Part shown: piece after piece, positions 61,346 through 64,000 of the stretch
How the letters are laid out: each line of letters opens with the position of its first letter
Position numbering within the stretch: position 1 is the stretch's first letter
Origin: Flavobacterium xueshanense
GTDB taxonomy: Bacteria; Bacteroidota; Bacteroidia; Flavobacteriales; Flavobacteriaceae
Length of the DNA stretch: 64,000 nt
Assembly: GCF_900112975.1 (NCBI RefSeq)
Contig: NZ_FONQ01000012.1
Span: 48,027-112,026, forward strand
Reading direction: 5' to 3'
Notes under the pieces: model-generated
What the model was told of the DNA's origin: nothing
What the model saw: only the letters and a program-made list of their open reading frames with translations
The model's database searches: none
Position numbers and translations under genes: made by a program

Positions 61346-64000
61346 TTATTTAGTAAGGTATAAATACCCTTCTAATTTTTTGATTTCCACTTTACCATTC
61401 CCATCAATAGAACTGTAATTTAAGATGTAAAAATAGGTTCCGGTAGGTAAACCAGAAGACTGATTAACAGTTGTTCTTCCGCGAGAGATTCCGTCAAAAT
61501 TATTAGTTTGATTATTGTAATTTTTAGTTTCAAAAACTAATACACCCCAACGGTTATAAATTTCAACGGTATTTTCAGAATAACAAGCAGTATCATCAAT
61601 ATTATCGATAACAAACACTTCGTTTATACCATCTCCATTTGGTGAAAAAGCATTATGTACTTTTATATCACCACATCCTAAAACAATACAATCATCGTTT
61701 ATGTTTACAGTCAGTACTATTTTTCTTGGACAATCTCCGTCATTGATTTGATATTCAAAAACTTTGTTGCCTAAACTTAATCCAAAAGGGGATAGGATGT
61801 TTCCTTGTAATGCTCCTGTATTATCAACATCTACCCAAGTTCCGTTTGTTGGTGTTCCGGCAGGTAATAAATTAAAGATATTAATTGTTGACGAGTCTCC
61901 ACTACAAGCAGAGCTAGCAATAGATATTCCGCTATTTGCCACAGAGACATTAACCGTTTGAGTAAATATAGAGATGTTTCCACAAGAATCTGAAACAGAC
62001 CATTTTCTTACAATTGAATAAGAGTTCTGAGAACTATTAGTGATTGTCTCAGTATATATTGCCGGAGAAGCCGTTGAACAATTATCAGCAAAAATAAGTT
62101 CTGGTTTCAAAGGAATAGCATCACAATTCACATTGATAGTAGCAGCAAACTCAGTTGTAGTAGTTGGACCACTAGTATCTTGTTTACTTATGATTTGAGA
62201 AGCAGTAGTCGAATTTCCTGCTAAATCTGTCGCGGTCCAAGTTCTTGTTACAGTGTAGGAACCAATACAACTTCCTTGAACAATTGTGTCAACGAATTTT
62301 AACGTCACAGCACTACAGGTATCAGTTGCTGTTGCTTGAGCAAAATTAGGAGTAGCATTGCAACTTATCGTTGATGGCACTGGTAATGAAGCAAAGACTG
62401 GTGCAGTACTATCTTTAATGATTATTGTTATTAAAGCGGTATCACAGTTTTTCGGATTTAATTTTTCACATATTTGGTACATTAAAACGTAAGTTCCAGG
62501 AATTGTTCCGTTTAATGTTTTGATGTTTCCAAGGTTATCCAATAGAATGTTTGGATTTTGTCCAGAAACTAAAGTGATATTTACCGCTGAAGCTACTACG
62601 AGGTTTCCATTAATTAAATCGTTTACTAATACATTTCCTAACAATCCAGACGATGTACAATTTCCGATTGAAAAAGTATCATCATTAGCGACGATAGCAG
62701 GAGCTGTAACGGTAACACTAACCGTAGCTGTATCACAATTGGTTGGATTGAGTATTTCACAGATTTGGTATACCAACGTATAGTTACCAGCAGGCGTGCC
62801 CGGAGCAACAAGAACATTAGTACCAGAAAGCGTGATTCCAGCATTCGAAGAAGAAACAAAAGTTGTATTCACTTGCGAAGCCAAAACAGGAATTCCGTTT
62901 AAGGTATCATTAACCAAAACATTAGTGAAAGCCGTTCCGCCGTTTGAACCATTTAAAGCAGTTCCGGTATCATCATTAGCGACAATAGCAGGAGCTGAAA
63001 CGGTAACACTAACCATAGCAGTATCACAATTGGTTGGATTAAGTATTTCACAGATTTGGTATACCAACGAATAGTTACCAGCAGGCGTACCCGAAGCAAC
63101 AAGAACATTAGTACCAGAAAGCGTGATTCCAGCATTCGAAGAAGAAACAAAAGTTGTATTCACTTGCGAAGCCAAAACAGGAATTCCGTTTAAGGTATCA
63201 TTAACCAAAACATTAGTGAAAGCCGTTCCGCCGTTTGAACCATTTACAGCAGTTCCGGTGTCATCATTAGCGACAATAGCAGGAGTTGAAACGGTAACAC
63301 TAACCGTAGCAGTATCACAATTGGTTGGATTGAGTATTTCACAGATTTGGTACACCAACGTATAGTTACCAGCAGGCGTAGCCGGAGCAACAAGAACATT
63401 AGTACCAGAAAGCGTGATTCCAGCATTTGAAGAAGAAACAAAAGTTGTATTCACTTGCGAAGCCAAAACAGGAATTCCGTTTAAGGTATCATTAACCAAG
63501 ACATTAGTGAAAGCCGTTCCGCCGTTTGAGCCATTTATAGCAGTTCCGGTATCATCATTAGCGACAATAGCAGGAGCTGTAACGGTAACACTAACCATAG
63601 CTGTATCACAATTGGTTGGATTGAGTATTTCACATATTTGGTATAGCAACGTATAGTTACCAGCAGGCGTACCCGAAGCAACAAGAACATTAGTACCAGA
63701 AAGAGTTATACCTATATTTGTAGAGGAAATAAAAGTTGTTATTAGATCCTCTGTTTTAGCTTCTTTACAATTCAGTAAATCATTTATTAAAACATTATTT
63801 ACTGATATTCCACCTGCTAGTCCATTTATTTGTATTCCTGTGTCATCAGTAGCTATAATTTCTCCTACTACAGTTACGATTTGAGTACAAGTAGCGGTAT
63901 TTCCTGCATTGTCTATTACGGTCCAAGTTACGGTTGTGTTTCCGATAGGGAAAACGTTAGGCGCATCGTTGGTTACAGATTTCACCCCACAATTATCAGT
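61346..64000 (-). CDS. Large T9SS type B sorted surface protein with tandem repeats, C-terminal part
   Basis: The frame is open to the window edge (reading TDNCG before VKSVTND at 63985), so the true start lies beyond. The visible 884 residues begin with a HYR-like segment (GNTTVTWTVIDNAGNTATC), continue with five Ig-like repeats of about 97 residues (about residues 40-510 of the visible part), then two HYR-like domains (SYTVTRTWTATDLAGNS), and end in the gliding-motility/type B sorting domain: HNAFSPNGDGINEVFVIDNI, VEIYNRWGVLVFET, and GTYFYILNY to the end YLYLTK. It is the likely cargo of the PorP/SprF protein downstream. Confidence 0.9.
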   Translation of the reverse strand, partial: TDNCGVKSVTNDAPNVFPIGNTTVTWTVIDNAGNTATCTQIVTVVGEIIATDDTGIQINGLAGGISVNNVLINDLLNCKEAKTEDLITTFISSTNIGITLSGTNVLVASGTPAGNYTLLYQICEILNPTNCDTAMVSVTVTAPAIVANDDTGTAINGSNGGTAFTNVLVNDTLNGIPVLASQVNTTFVSSSNAGITLSGTNVLVAPATPAGNYTLVYQICEILNPTNCDTATVSVTVSTPAIVANDDTGTAVNGSNGGTAFTNVLVNDTLNGIPVLASQVNTTFVSSSNAGITLSGTNVLVASGTPAGNYSLVYQICEILNPTNCDTAMVSVTVSAPAIVANDDTGTALNGSNGGTAFTNVLVNDTLNGIPVLASQVNTTFVSSSNAGITLSGTNVLVAPGTPAGNYTLVYQICEILNPTNCDTATVSVTVTAPAIVANDDTFSIGNCTSSGLLGNVLVNDLINGNLVVASAVNITLVSGQNPNILLDNLGNIKTLNGTIPGTYVLMYQICEKLNPKNCDTALITIIIKDSTAPVFASLPVPSTISCNATPNFAQATATDTCSAVTLKFVDTIVQGSCIGSYTVTRTWTATDLAGNSTTASQIISKQDTSGPTTTTEFAATINVNCDAIPLKPELIFADNCSTASPAIYTETITNSSQNSYSIVRKWSVSDSCGNISIFTQTVNVSVANSGISIASSACSGDSSTINIFNLLPAGTPTNGTWVDVDNTGALQGNILSPFGLSLGNKVFEYQINDGDCPRKIVLTVNINDDCIVLGCGDIKVHNAFSPNGDGINEVFVIDNIDDTACYSENTVEIYNRWGVLVFETKNYNNQTNNFDGISRGRTTVNQSSGLPTGTYFYILNYSSIDGNGKVEIKKLEGYLYLTK
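62680..63700 (-). repeat. 97-residue (291-bp) tandem repeats in the adhesin gene
   Basis: The same DNA words recur every 291 bases (for example GCGTGATTCCAGCATT at about 62830, 63121 and 63412). Three units are near-identical, differing by a few bases (GTAI/GTAV/GTAL; LVAPA, LVASG, LVAPG), flanked by one divergent unit on each side. Each unit carries VANDDTGT, TLNGIPVLASQVNTTFVSSS, TLSGTNVLV and CEILNPTNCDTA. Confidence 0.85.

Noticed and set aside
62638..63656. Regularly spaced near-identical DNA resembling an array (possible CRISPR)
   Set aside because: The period is 291 bases and the units are in frame within the adhesin gene, coding for 97-residue repeats; there are no short repeats with unique spacers.

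Overview
The window is a piece of a Bacteroidetes chromosome, almost certainly Flavobacterium or a close relative. The evidence is AT-rich intergenic DNA, promoters of the Bacteroidetes type (TAnnTTTG at -7, TTG/TTTG about 19-20 bases upstream), TonB-dependent receptors with a carboxypeptidase-regulatory-like leader domain, a PorP/SprF protein next to a giant type B sorted (T9SS) surface protein, and Flavobacteriia-specific families such as DUF6048, DUF6452 and DUF6095. No tRNA or rRNA gene and no CRISPR array were seen. One RNA gene, the small SRP RNA, is present at about 43.5 kb.

Layout. 0-2 kb: start of serC (cut by the window edge), a LuxC-type acyl-CoA reductase and a divergent ferredoxin. 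2-9 kb: a TonB receptor, ychF, an NADPH-dependent FMN reductase and topoisomerase IV subunit B. 9-13 kb: a DUF1016/YhcG-type PDDEXK nuclease gene wedged directly in front of the subunit A gene and flanked by a 17-bp direct repeat that includes the parC start codon; this is the clearest accessory insertion. 13-16 kb: terC, a small lipoprotein, a pentapeptide-repeat protein, DUF6095 and murQ. 16-26 kb: a membrane AraC regulator, a second TonB-type receptor, a ZIP transporter, three methyltransferases (two acting on RNA) and the DUF6452/DUF6048 pair. 26-32 kb: a CPBP protease, a decayed surface-protein gene, an ABC exporter and a PAS histidine kinase with receiver. 32-40 kb: a 354-residue protein with kinase-like motifs, a lipoprotein, a 1244-residue metallophosphoesterase fused to an outer-membrane barrel, a nucleoid-associated protein and a pRiA4b ORF-3 protein. 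40-45 kb: an IS4-like transposase relic, hutI, glutaminyl cyclase, SRP RNA, a short-chain dehydrogenase and a transaldolase-family aldolase.

45-51.4 kb is a GlcNAc-use locus: a FucP/NagP-type sugar transporter interrupted by one in-frame TGA, divergent from a NagB-PIG-L fusion and a GH20 hexosaminidase. 51.5-58 kb holds an ABC-F protein with one degenerate ATP site, a tiny lipoprotein, pyrR-pyrB, RNase Z (TTG start), pdxH and a CAP-domain lipoprotein. 58.3-64 kb is a T9SS/gliding module: a PorE-like OmpA protein, PorP/SprF, and the C-terminal part of a large adhesin with 97-residue tandem repeats and a type B sorting domain.

Between the genes lie dispersed hairpin elements. Two copies (about 6.06-6.2 kb and 14.17-14.31 kb) share a core, but their outer stem arms differ in sequence and remain self-complementary, which points to a structure that is maintained. 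A third, related-looking element sits at about 44.5 kb.
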